Source of the DNA: Burkholderiaceae bacterium
GTDB lineage: Bacteria; Pseudomonadota; Gammaproteobacteria; Burkholderiales; Burkholderiaceae
Reading direction: 5' to 3'
NCBI GenBank assembly: GCA_947470165.1
Contig: CANISN010000042.1
Location: 1 to 10,092 of the forward strand
Length of the DNA: 10,092 nucleotides
The notes under the pieces were generated by a model. The model made no database searches and was not told where the DNA came from. It worked only from the letters and a program-made list of their open reading frames with translations. The position numbers and the translations under genes are program-made. Below, in pieces: positions 1 through 6,623 of the stretch (within the stretch, counting starts at the first letter, position 1; each line of letters opens with the position of its first letter).

Positions 1-237
1 CCAACCTCTAGTATCTTGAGTCCAAAAGAATCCATTGATTTAGATGGTAAGCCGATCACGTTACAAACTAAAGGTCGTCATGATCCTTGTGTAGGCATTC
101 GGGCAACGCCGATTGCAGAGGCTATGCTCGCGCTGGTATTGATGGATCATGCTTTGCGCCATCGCGCTCAGTGTGGTGATGTAAAGCATTCTGTTCCACC
201 TATTCCAGCCTCCCGCCCTGGTTCTGTAACTGATTAA
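1..237 (+). CDS. aroC: Chorismate synthase, C-terminal end (5' part outside window)
   Basis: Chorismate synthase converts 5-enolpyruvylshikimate-3-phosphate to chorismate, the last shared step of aromatic amino acid synthesis, using reduced FMN. Frame 1 is open from the first base and gives the last 78 residues before a TAA at 235-237. The family's C-terminal signature is plain: RHDPC (visible residues 26-30) followed by [20 protein letters not shown], with the arginine/histidine/aspartate cluster typical of the FMN and substrate site. The tail HRAQCGDV then PPIPASRPG is also usual for proteobacterial AroC. The start lies upstream of the window, so an internal TTG at 16 should not be taken as a start. 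The next gene begins 31 nt after the stop on the same strand; no terminator is seen in that gap, so co-transcription is possible. Confidence 0.95.
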   Translation, partial: PTSSILSPKESIDLDGKPITLQTKGRHDPCVGIRATPIAEAMLALVLMDHALRHRAQCGDVKHSVPPIPASRPGSVTD

Positions 238-268
238 TTTATATTCTTCTAATTAAAAGCAAAAGAAA

Positions 269-1435
269 ATGACACCTTCAGTGCGTTGGGCCTTCGGGTC
301 CTTTTTCTTTTTATATTTTGCTTATGTTGGTTTAGTCTCTCCATATGCCAGCCTCTTTTTTTTAGAGCGTGGATTTAGTGTTATTGAGATAGCGGTCTTA
401 ATGTCCATGCTACAAATTACACGGATCGTAGGGCCATTCTCCTGGGGGTGGCTATCTGACTACTTATCAAATCGTATCGGGATCATTCGCTTTTGTACTT
501 GCTTGGCGGCGGTAGTTTTTCTGACGATCTTTTTCCTGCAGAGTTATGCCGCATTTTTTGTTTGGATGTTTGTACTACACACAATCTTAAGCAGTCTCAT
601 GCCATTGGGTGAATCCGCTACTGTCCACGCCTTATTTAAAGATAATTCATTTGATAAGCGATATGGACGCTTGCGTTTATGGGGCTCGATCGGTTTTATC
701 GCGATGGTGCTCTTTGCCGGGGAATTATTTCAGCGCAAAGGCATTGAGCTTTACCCCATCGTGGGCGCGGTGGTTCTTATTTTCCTAGCATCAGTGGCCT
801 TTAGATTGCATGAACCAAAGATGGAGCGTCGCAAGATGGTGAAGGGTGAGCTCCTCATTGTTCTGTTTAATCCGGATGTGCGTTGGTTCTTGCTTTCCGG
901 TTTCTTCATGATCTTTGCCCACGCTGCTTTGTATGTTTTTTATTCTCTCTACCTAGCAGATTTGGGTTATGACAAATTCCAAATCGGCTTGTTTTGGGCG
1001 CTTGGTGTTGCTGCTGAGGTGATTTTCTTTTACTACCAGAGTAAGGTGCTCAGTCGTCTTAATGCTGAAGTCGTATTGCAAATCGCTTTTGGGATTGGCG
1101 TGTTCAGATTTATTTTGATAGCCTTCTTCCCAGTGACCTGGGTTCTGATTATTGCCCAGCTGATGCATGCTGGCACTTTTGCTGCTCACCATAGTGCTGC
1201 CACCAAGTTACTGCAGCATTGGTTCACTGGTCCACTCCAAGCACGCGGGCAGGCCCTGATGGCAACCGTATCTTATGGCTTGGGCGGAACCCTTGGCGGC
1301 TTAGTTGCAGGATGGTTATGGGATGCTACTCAGCCACGCAATGTCTTTGTGATGGCAGCTCTAGCTTGCGGCCTAGCAGGTATGGCGATTGGGAAACTAA
1401 GTCCTCGTCACTACCCAGCTAGTGAAAGTACTTAA
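269..1435 (+). CDS. MFS transporter, PPP / HcaT-like (MFS_1_like)
   Basis: This is a 388-residue inner-membrane protein with about twelve hydrophobic segments, the normal size for the major facilitator superfamily. It resembles the 3-phenylpropionate transporter HcaT. The pattern MPLGES (111-116) plus RYGRLRLWGSIGFI (131-144) matches the HcaT motif around DYGKVRLWGS. GLFWALGVAAEVIFF (240-254) and QLMHAGTFAAHHSAA (297-311) match the equivalent HcaT stretches; these comparisons are from memory. A short acidic/basic cytoplasmic loop follows the first helices (WLSDYLSNR, 61-69). The ATG at 269 follows an A-rich sequence with only a weak ribosome binding site. The substrate cannot be deduced: many bacteria without phenylpropionate catabolism carry such proteins, and no catabolic gene for that compound is adjacent. 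The gene converges on the ETF-QO gene. Confidence 0.85.
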   Translation: MTPSVRWAFGSFFFLYFAYVGLVSPYASLFFLERGFSVIEIAVLMSMLQITRIVGPFSWGWLSDYLSNRIGIIRFCTCLAAVVFLTIFFLQSYAAFFVWMFVLHTILSSLMPLGESATVHALFKDNSFDKRYGRLRLWGSIGFIAMVLFAGELFQRKGIELYPIVGAVVLIFLASVAFRLHEPKMERRKMVKGELLIVLFNPDVRWFLLSGFFMIFAHAALYVFYSLYLADLGYDKFQIGLFWALGVAAEVIFFYYQSKVLSRLNAEVVLQIAFGIGVFRFILIAFFPVTWVLIIAQLMHAGTFAAHHSAATKLLQHWFTGPLQARGQALMATVSYGLGGTLGGLVAGWLWDATQPRNVFVMAALACGLAGMAIGKLSPRHYPASEST

Positions 1436-1452
1436 TGCAGAGTCACGATGAC

Positions 1453-3123
1453 TTACATGGAGGCGTAGTTTGGTCCGCCACCACCTTCTGGAGTAAGCCA
1501 AACAATATTCTGGCTTGGATCTTTAATATCGCAAGTTTTGCAATGTACACAGTTTTGTGAATTAATTTGCAGCTGAGAAGCACCGTCTTTTTCCACATAC
1601 TCATAAACGCCAGCAGGGCAGTAACGTTGCTCTGGACCTGCGTAGGTTTTAAGATTTAGGCTCACCGGTATTGATGCATCCTTAAGAGTCAGATGAATCG
1701 GTTGATTCTCAGCATGATTGGTATTAGAGATAAATACTGATGAGAGGCGATCAAATGTAATCTTGCCATCGGGTTTTGGGTAGTGGATGGGTTGATGCTG
1801 CGCCGCTGGTTCTAGGCACTCATGATCTGCATGCTTTAAGTGAATTGTCCAAGGCATATTGCCACCCAAGAGTTTTTGTTCTAAGCCAACCATGAGAGTC
1901 CCAAGATAAAGTCCTTTTGACATCCATGACTTAAAGTTACGCGCTTGATTGAGTTCCGCATATAACCAACTCTTTTTGAAAGCGCTTGGATAGGCAGACA
2001 GCACATCAGCAGAACGATGTTCAGCAAGTGCAGCAACCGCTGCTTCAGCTGCAAGCATTCCGGTCTTAATGGCAGCATGACTTCCTTTAATACGCGATGC
2101 ATTTAAGAAGCCAGCATCACAACCAATCAAGGCGCCACCTGGGAATACAGTTTTTGGCAGGCTATTTAAACCACCAGCAGTGAGTGCACGAGCACCATAA
2201 GCTAGACGCTTACCGCCTTCAAAAGTCTCCCGAATTGTGGGATGCAATTTATAGCGTTGAAATTCTTCAAAGGGGGAGAGGTAGGGGTTTTTATAAGAGA
2301 GGCCTACCACCAAACCGACGGCTACCTTGTTATCACCTAGGTGATATAGGAATGAGCCTCCATAGGTATCGCTCTCTAATGGCCAGCCAGCAGTATGAAC
2401 GACTAGACCAGGTTTACTTTTAGAGGGCTCTACTTCCCAAAGCTCTTTAATACCGATGCCATAGCTTTGTGGATCTGCATCTTGATCAAGTGCATATTTA
2501 GAAATGAGTTGTTTACCTAAGTGACCGCGTGAGCCTTCAGCAAATAAGGTGTACTTAGCGCGCAACTCCATGCCGAGCTGAAACTGATCAGTGGGTTGAC
2601 CCTCTTTGTCTAAGCCCATTGAGCCCGTGATCACACCACAAACCGCACCTTGCTCGTTGTAGAGAATCTCCGCAGCAGGAAAGCCAGGAAAAATTTCTAC
2701 ACCGAGATTCTCGGCTTGTTGACCAAGCCAGCGAGTGACATTGGCTAAGCTAACGACGTAGTTACCTTCATTCTTAAAACAGTGAGGCAGTATCCAATTA
2801 GGAACTTGAAATGAGCTCTCTTTTGTCAGGAATAAAAACTGATCTTGAGTGACTGCAGTATCGAGTGGTGCTCCCAGCTCTTTCCAGTTAGGTAAGAGCT
2901 CTGTCAGGGCCTTGGGATCCATTACTGCTCCAGACAAAATATGTGCACCGATTTCTGATCCCTTTTCGAGAACGCAAACACTCATTTCCTTGCCAGTCTC
3001 ATTGGCCAGTTGTTTAGCTTTAATTGCTGCAGAAAGACCAGCAGGCCCACCGCCCACAATCACTAGGTCATAGTCCATGGATTCTCTAGGTCCAAATTGT
3101 GCGAGTATTTCCTGGGCAGTCAT
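1453..3123 (-). CDS. Electron transfer flavoprotein-ubiquinone oxidoreductase (ETF-QO)
   Basis: ETF-QO accepts electrons from reduced electron transfer flavoprotein and passes them to ubiquinone, linking acyl-CoA dehydrogenases and related flavin enzymes to the respiratory chain at the inner membrane face. The protein is 556 residues, the family's usual length. It has an N-terminal FAD-binding Rossmann motif VGGGPAG (23-29), an ETF-QO-specific region with SGAVMDP (64-70), an FAD-proximal segment around GCDAGFLN (334-341), and a C-terminal ferredoxin-like domain. The 4Fe-4S cluster ligands are C502 (YCPAGVYEY) and C525, C528 and C531 (NCVHCKTCDIKDP). The C-terminus PEGGGGPNYASM is characteristic. 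The start is supported by GGAG (complement of 3131-3134) 7 nt before the ATG. No ETF subunit genes are in the window. It is transcribed away from the CoA-transferase genes and towards the MFS gene. Confidence 0.97.
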   Translation of the reverse strand: MTAQEILAQFGPRESMDYDLVIVGGGPAGLSAAIKAKQLANETGKEMSVCVLEKGSEIGAHILSGAVMDPKALTELLPNWKELGAPLDTAVTQDQFLFLTKESSFQVPNWILPHCFKNEGNYVVSLANVTRWLGQQAENLGVEIFPGFPAAEILYNEQGAVCGVITGSMGLDKEGQPTDQFQLGMELRAKYTLFAEGSRGHLGKQLISKYALDQDADPQSYGIGIKELWEVEPSKSKPGLVVHTAGWPLESDTYGGSFLYHLGDNKVAVGLVVGLSYKNPYLSPFEEFQRYKLHPTIRETFEGGKRLAYGARALTAGGLNSLPKTVFPGGALIGCDAGFLNASRIKGSHAAIKTGMLAAEAAVAALAEHRSADVLSAYPSAFKKSWLYAELNQARNFKSWMSKGLYLGTLMVGLEQKLLGGNMPWTIHLKHADHECLEPAAQHQPIHYPKPDGKITFDRLSSVFISNTNHAENQPIHLTLKDASIPVSLNLKTYAGPEQRYCPAGVYEYVEKDGASQLQINSQNCVHCKTCDIKDPSQNIVWLTPEGGGGPNYASM

Positions 3124-3185
3124 TTCATTTCTCCGGCATTGCTTTAAAAATGGGGCGCTAAAGTGATTTTCAGCACTTTTACTAC

Positions 3186-3213
3186 TTATCTAGCTTCAAA
3201 GCGCATCTATAGT
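3186..3213 (+). promoter_or_regulatory. Candidate promoter for CoA-transferase operon
   Basis: TATAGT at 3208-3213 matches the sigma-70 -10 consensus at five of six positions. TTATCT at 3186-3191 is a weak -35 (three of six) at 16-bp spacing. The -10 box lies inside the inverted repeat 3190-3228. Its core CTATAG is a palindrome, so it might serve the minus strand (ETF-QO) too. A second -10-like box, TATGAT (3278-3283), lies closer to the start codon at 3321 but lacks a recognisable -35. Prediction by eye only. Confidence 0.25.
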
Positions 3214-3228
3214 TTAGTTCGAAGCTAG
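3190..3228. promoter_or_regulatory. Spaced inverted repeat, possible operator between ETF-QO and CoA-transferase genes
   Basis: CTAGCTTCAAA (3190-3200) and TTCGAAGCTAG (3218-3228) are inverted repeats of 11 bp with one mismatch, separated by 17 bp. The outer 8 bp are perfect. The centre falls at about 3209, on the box TATAGT (3208-3213). A third related half-site, CCAGCTT (3234-3240), faces GAAGCTAG across five A residues, and it overlaps a short palindrome GCTTAGTAAGC (3237-3247). The symmetry and position in a divergent control region suggest a protein-binding site, but no regulator family is recognised from the motif. It could alternatively form a cruciform or RNA hairpin. There is no T-tract, so it is not a terminator. 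Confidence 0.4.
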
Positions 3229-3320
3229 AAAAACCAGCTTAGTAAGCAAGGCCAATGGGCTCTCGAGTCTAAGGCGTTATGATTACTTTTTTACCTTTTT
3301 GGCAATATTAGGACGAATTT

Positions 3321-4019
3321 ATGAATAAAACTTACCCATCGGCTGTAGACGCCCTACGGGATATCTTGAAGGATGGCCAAAGGCTTGCTGTTGGCGGCTT
3401 TGGTCTTTGCGGCATTCCAGAGGCTTTAATTGCTGCAGTAAAGGATCTTGGCGCACAAAATCTAACAGCGATTTCAAATAACGCAGGGGTGGATGGCTTT
3501 GGTTTGGGTCTATTACTGAACTCAAGACAAGTGAAAAAAATGGTTGCTTCTTATGTTGGCGAGAACAAAGAGTTTGAGCGTCAATTTTTAGCTGGCGAGC
3601 TAGAGTTGGAATTTACTCCGCAAGGTACCTTGGCAGAGAGGTTGCGCGCAGGGGGTTGTGGCATTCCAGCTTTCTATACCAAAACGGGTGTAGGCACCTT
3701 AGTTGCTGAAGGTAAAGAAGAAAAAGAATTCGATGGCGAGAGATACATCATGGAACGTGCGATTGTTTCAGATATTTCCCTAGTGAAAGCATGGAAGGCG
3801 GATAAATCTGGTAATTTGATTTATCGATATACCGCTCGTAACTTCAATCCTATGGTTGCAATGGCTGGCAAGATCACGGTTGCTGAAGTCGAAGAGATCG
3901 TAGAGAACGGCGAGTTGGATCCTGACTCCATTCATACACCGGGCATCTATGTCCATCGTTTAGTACTTAATGCCACGCCTGAGAAACGTATTGAGCAACG
4001 CACTTTGTCTGCAGCTTAA
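3321..4019 (+). CDS. scoA: Succinyl-CoA:3-oxoacid CoA-transferase, subunit A
   Basis: This is the alpha subunit of a class I CoA-transferase that moves CoA from succinyl-CoA to a 3-oxoacid such as acetoacetate, in the cytoplasm. The 232-residue product carries the CoA-transferase signature 1, [16 protein letters not shown] (18-33). The stretch [19 protein letters not shown] and the following [13 protein letters not shown] agree closely with ScoA proteins as I remember them. The end [15 protein letters not shown] and HTPGIYVHR are typical as well. Translation is supported by AGGA (3310-3313) 7 nt before ATG. Subunit B follows after a 51-nt gap. The main alternative is 3-oxoadipate CoA-transferase (PcaI/CatI), a close relative of similar size. 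The absence of other aromatic-degradation genes in view and the ScoA-like sequence favour acetoacetate, but the substrate is inferred. Confidence 0.9.
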   Translation: MNKTYPSAVDALRDILKDGQRLAVGGFGLCGIPEALIAAVKDLGAQNLTAISNNAGVDGFGLGLLLNSRQVKKMVASYVGENKEFERQFLAGELELEFTPQGTLAERLRAGGCGIPAFYTKTGVGTLVAEGKEEKEFDGERYIMERAIVSDISLVKAWKADKSGNLIYRYTARNFNPMVAMAGKITVAEVEEIVENGELDPDSIHTPGIYVHRLVLNATPEKRIEQRTLSAA

Positions 4020-4070
4020 TACCCACAGAAGCAATATAAAAAATAGAACAGAATATTTAGGAAGATCGAT

Positions 4071-4721
4071 ATGCCTTGGAATAGAGATGAAATGGCGGCA
4101 CGTGCTGCTAAAGAGCTAAAAGATGGTTACTACGTCAACTTGGGTATTGGTATGCCAACCTTGGTAGCTAATCACGTACCAAAAGGAATGGAAGTTTGGC
4201 TGCAATCAGAAAATGGATTGCTAGGTATTGGCCCATTTCCAACCGAAGCAAAGATTGATGCTGATTTGATTAATGCAGGCAAGCAAACCATTACCACCTT
4301 ACCTGGCTCGTCGATTTTTTCTTCTGCGGATTCATTCGGAATGATTCGTGGCGGAAAGATCAATATTGCGATTCTGGGTGCAATGCAGGTGAGTGAGCAT
4401 GGCGACTTAGCAAACTGGATGATTCCTGGCAAGATGGTTAAAGGCATGGGTGGCGCCATGGACTTAGTTGCTGGTGTAAAGCACGTAGTTGTCTTGATGG
4501 AGCACGTTGCTAAGAAAAAAGATGGCACTGAAGAAATTAAGATTCTGCCTAAATGCACTTTGCCCCTCACTGGCGTCAGTGTTATTAGTCGCATCATTAC
4601 CGATCTTTGTGTACTCGACATCACTCCAAAGGGCTTAAAGTTGGTAGAGTTAGCTCCTGGCGTTACAAGAGAAGAGGTAGCATCCAAAACGGGTGCCCCT
4701 GTTGATGCAACAGGTTTCTAA
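4071..4721 (+). CDS. scoB: Succinyl-CoA:3-oxoacid CoA-transferase, subunit B
   Basis: This is the beta subunit that carries the catalytic glutamate. The 216-residue product has CoA-transferase signature 2, LQSENGLLG (44-52), with E47 as the residue expected to form the glutamyl-CoA thioester intermediate. The glycine-rich segment [15 protein letters not shown] (23-37) is typical of the B subunit. The length equals that of known ScoB proteins. AGGAAG at 4059-4064 lies 6 nt before the ATG. With subunit A it forms a two-gene operon closed by the hairpin terminator at 4745-4774. Together with the divergent ETF-QO gene, it points to a role in ketone-body, fatty-acid or branched-chain amino-acid breakdown; that role is inference from context. 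Confidence 0.92.
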   Translation: MPWNRDEMAARAAKELKDGYYVNLGIGMPTLVANHVPKGMEVWLQSENGLLGIGPFPTEAKIDADLINAGKQTITTLPGSSIFSSADSFGMIRGGKINIAILGAMQVSEHGDLANWMIPGKMVKGMGGAMDLVAGVKHVVVLMEHVAKKKDGTEEIKILPKCTLPLTGVSVISRIITDLCVLDITPKGLKLVELAPGVTREEVASKTGAPVDATGF

Positions 4722-4747
4722 CAACCGTCATTAGTTAGTGAAATAAT
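4718..4747 (+). promoter_or_regulatory. Candidate promoter overlapping the scoB terminator
   Basis: CTAACA (4718-4723, four of six to the -35 consensus) and AATAAT (4742-4747, five of six to the -10 consensus) are 18 bp apart. Transcription would start near 4754, in the loop of the terminator hairpin. Such a transcript would lack the left arm and escape termination, giving the gene at 4788 its own mRNA. Seen by eye; no experimental support. Confidence 0.25.
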
Positions 4748-4774
4748 GGGGTCTTAATGACCCCATTTCTTTTT
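4745..4774 (+). terminator. Rho-independent terminator after scoB
   Basis: AATGGGGTC (4745-4753) pairs perfectly with GACCCCATT (4759-4767) across a 5-nt loop TTAAT. A T-rich run TTTCTTTTT follows (4766-4774, overlapping the last arm bases). It lies 23 nt after the scoB stop. Its T-tract ends only 13 nt before the next start codon. Confidence 0.9.
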
Positions 4775-4787
4775 CCAGGAATTTTTT

Positions 4788-6608
4788 ATGAGTGCTGAAG
4801 ATCATTCGCTTCATGCCCACAAGCAGGGCGATGCTAAACACTCACACAGCAAACAGGTATCTAATCAAAATTTACTATTGATTGCATTGGTGCTGACTCT
4901 GGGCTTTTCTGGGGTTGAGGGGGCGGCCGCTTATTTTGCCAATTCCTTAGCATTAATTTCTGATGCTGGTCATATGGTGACTGATGCAGCAGCCCTGGGT
5001 TTAGCCTTGTTAGCACAAATTATTTCTCGGCGTCCGCCATCACCAAAACATTCCTTCGGATTTGGAAGAGCAGAAGCCTTGGCAGCTTTTGTAAATAGTA
5101 TTGCGATGCTAGCCTTAGTTGTTTGGATTATGGTGGAGGCGATTAGTCGTTTCTACGAACCACATCAGGTCGATGGCTTAACTGTCACCGTGGTTGCTGC
5201 TATTGGCTTGCTAATGAATATCGTTGTCGCATGGGTGCTCTCGCGCGATAAAAAGAGTGTTAATACTCGTGCCGCATTGGTTCATGTGATGGGCGACTTA
5301 TTAGGGTCTATCGCGGCTCTGATTGCAGGTATTGTCATTCAGTTAACTGGATGGATGCCAATAGATGCGATTTTATCTATCTTGGTCTCTCTCTTAATTC
5401 TGAAGTCGACTATTTCTATTCTCAAAGAGTCCTATCATTTCTTAATGGAAGGCGTGCCTTTACATATTGACTACCTGCAGGTCGGCAAGGACTTAAAAAA
5501 GGTGCCAGGTGTATTGGCAGTGCATGATCTCCATGTTTGGGAAATGACGCCGAGTTTTCCTGCTCTGATTGGCCATATTGAAATTGCCCAGATTTCTGAG
5601 TGGCCAGAGATCATGGCGCGTATCAATTCGATGTTATTGAGTAAGCATGGCATTGATCATGTAACGCTACAGCCTGAAGTTGAGAGCATGCTGGTTGGAC
5701 ATGGTCATGATGAGCCAATGAAAGAGGATATAAAAACTCCCCATGTCACACACCAGGGTGAGACTTTTTATGTGACTTGTACTAGTAGTGATGGCTCCCA
5801 TCGTATGGCTTATCACGCCTGGGGTAATCCTGAAAATCCAAAAGTATTGCTTTGTGTCCATGGTTTGACTCGCAGGGGTACTGACTTTAAAACCCTTGCG
5901 CAGGCAATGAGTCATGAGTATTACGTTGTTTGCCCTGATGTCGTTGGTCGTGGCCACTCCGATCGTCTCAAGAATCCGATGCTATATGCAGTTCCACAAT
6001 ATGTAGCTGACATAGCAGGTTTGATTAAGCAACTTGGTGCTACTCAAGTAGATTGGTTTGGCACATCTATGGGCGGCTTGATTGGCATGGTTTACGCATC
6101 GATGCCCAATAATCCCATTCGTCGCATGTTGATTAATGATGTGGGTCCACGCATTGAGCCTGAAGCAATCAAGCGCTTAGGTTCTTATGTTGGACAAGCT
6201 TTTGCCTTCGCTAATCGTGCTGATGCCTTGCAACGATTAAATGAGATCTGCGCTTCTTTTGGTGCGCACACGCCCGAAGAGTGGGAGATCTATAACGGCC
6301 CAATGCTGGTGCAAAAGGACGGTCTATGGGTAATGCACTATGACCCTGATATTGCAGTGCCTTTTGCCTCGGTCAATCCGATCATGGCAAAAGCGGGTGA
6401 GATGGCTATGTGGCACGCGTTTAAGCAAATTCATATTCCAATGCTGATTGTGCGGGGCGGTGACTCTGATTTGCTCTCGGCTAAAACTGTGGCTGAGATG
6501 TGCAAGGTCAACCCTTATGTTCGCAGCATTGAGATTCCGGGAGTAGGGCATGCACCTGCTTTTGTGAAACCAGAGCAAGTTGCTTTAGCAAAAGAATTCT
6601 TTAGTTAA
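4788..6608 (+). CDS. Fusion protein: CDF zinc transporter + alpha/beta hydrolase
   Basis: One uninterrupted 606-residue frame encodes two complete, unrelated proteins. Residues 1-300 form a cation diffusion facilitator of the ZitB/CzcD type. It has a histidine-bearing N-terminus (five His within residues 6-20), six hydrophobic segments between about 28 and 212, metal-site residues H62 and D66 in DAGHMVTD and H166 and D170 in HVMGD, and a cytoplasmic dimerisation domain (about 222-298) ending in HVTLQPE. The expected role is Zn(II) or related metal export by proton antiport. Residues about 320-606 form an alpha/beta hydrolase with oxyanion HG (358-359), nucleophile elbow GTSMGG (S427), an acid near GGDSDLL (D559 or D561) and GHAP (H588). 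The join is a polar linker with GHGH (304-307). AGGA (4777-4780) lies 7 nt before ATG. No strong ribosome site precedes the internal ATGs at 5688 and 5718. Hydrolase substrate unknown. Confidence 0.9.
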   Translation: MSAEDHSLHAHKQGDAKHSHSKQVSNQNLLLIALVLTLGFSGVEGAAAYFANSLALISDAGHMVTDAAALGLALLAQIISRRPPSPKHSFGFGRAEALAAFVNSIAMLALVVWIMVEAISRFYEPHQVDGLTVTVVAAIGLLMNIVVAWVLSRDKKSVNTRAALVHVMGDLLGSIAALIAGIVIQLTGWMPIDAILSILVSLLILKSTISILKESYHFLMEGVPLHIDYLQVGKDLKKVPGVLAVHDLHVWEMTPSFPALIGHIEIAQISEWPEIMARINSMLLSKHGIDHVTLQPEVESMLVGHGHDEPMKEDIKTPHVTHQGETFYVTCTSSDGSHRMAYHAWGNPENPKVLLCVHGLTRRGTDFKTLAQAMSHEYYVVCPDVVGRGHSDRLKNPMLYAVPQYVADIAGLIKQLGATQVDWFGTSMGGLIGMVYASMPNNPIRRMLINDVGPRIEPEAIKRLGSYVGQAFAFANRADALQRLNEICASFGAHTPEEWEIYNGPMLVQKDGLWVMHYDPDIAVPFASVNPIMAKAGEMAMWHAFKQIHIPMLIVRGGDSDLLSAKTVAEMCKVNPYVRSIEIPGVGHAPAFVKPEQVALAKEFFS

Positions 6609-6611
6609 GGA
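6607..6611 (+). promoter_or_regulatory. Ribosome binding site deciding the relA start
   Basis: AAGGA (6607-6611) overlaps the TAA stop of the upstream gene (6606-6608). It is 12 nt from the ATG at 6624, a long but usable spacing. It directly abuts the in-frame TTG at 6612, which is too close for normal initiation. I therefore prefer ATG 6624; TTG 6612 would add four residues. Confidence 0.5.
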
Positions 6612-6623
6612 TTGCAGTCGCCT

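Noticed and set aside
1441..1453. Small hairpin AGTCA-CGA-TGACT between the convergent MFS and ETF-QO genes
   Set aside because: The stem is only 5 bp with a 3-nt loop and no T-tract on either strand, so it is not supportable as a bidirectional terminator.
4172..4687. A 171-residue open frame on the minus strand
   Set aside because: It lies fully antisense to scoB, whose protein matches its family throughout. The frame has no recognisable domain and no sensible start region.
4788..6608. Interpretation as two genes split by a frameshift or stop
   Set aside because: Both domains are in the same frame with no stop between them, and neither internal ATG (5688, 5718) has a convincing ribosome binding site.
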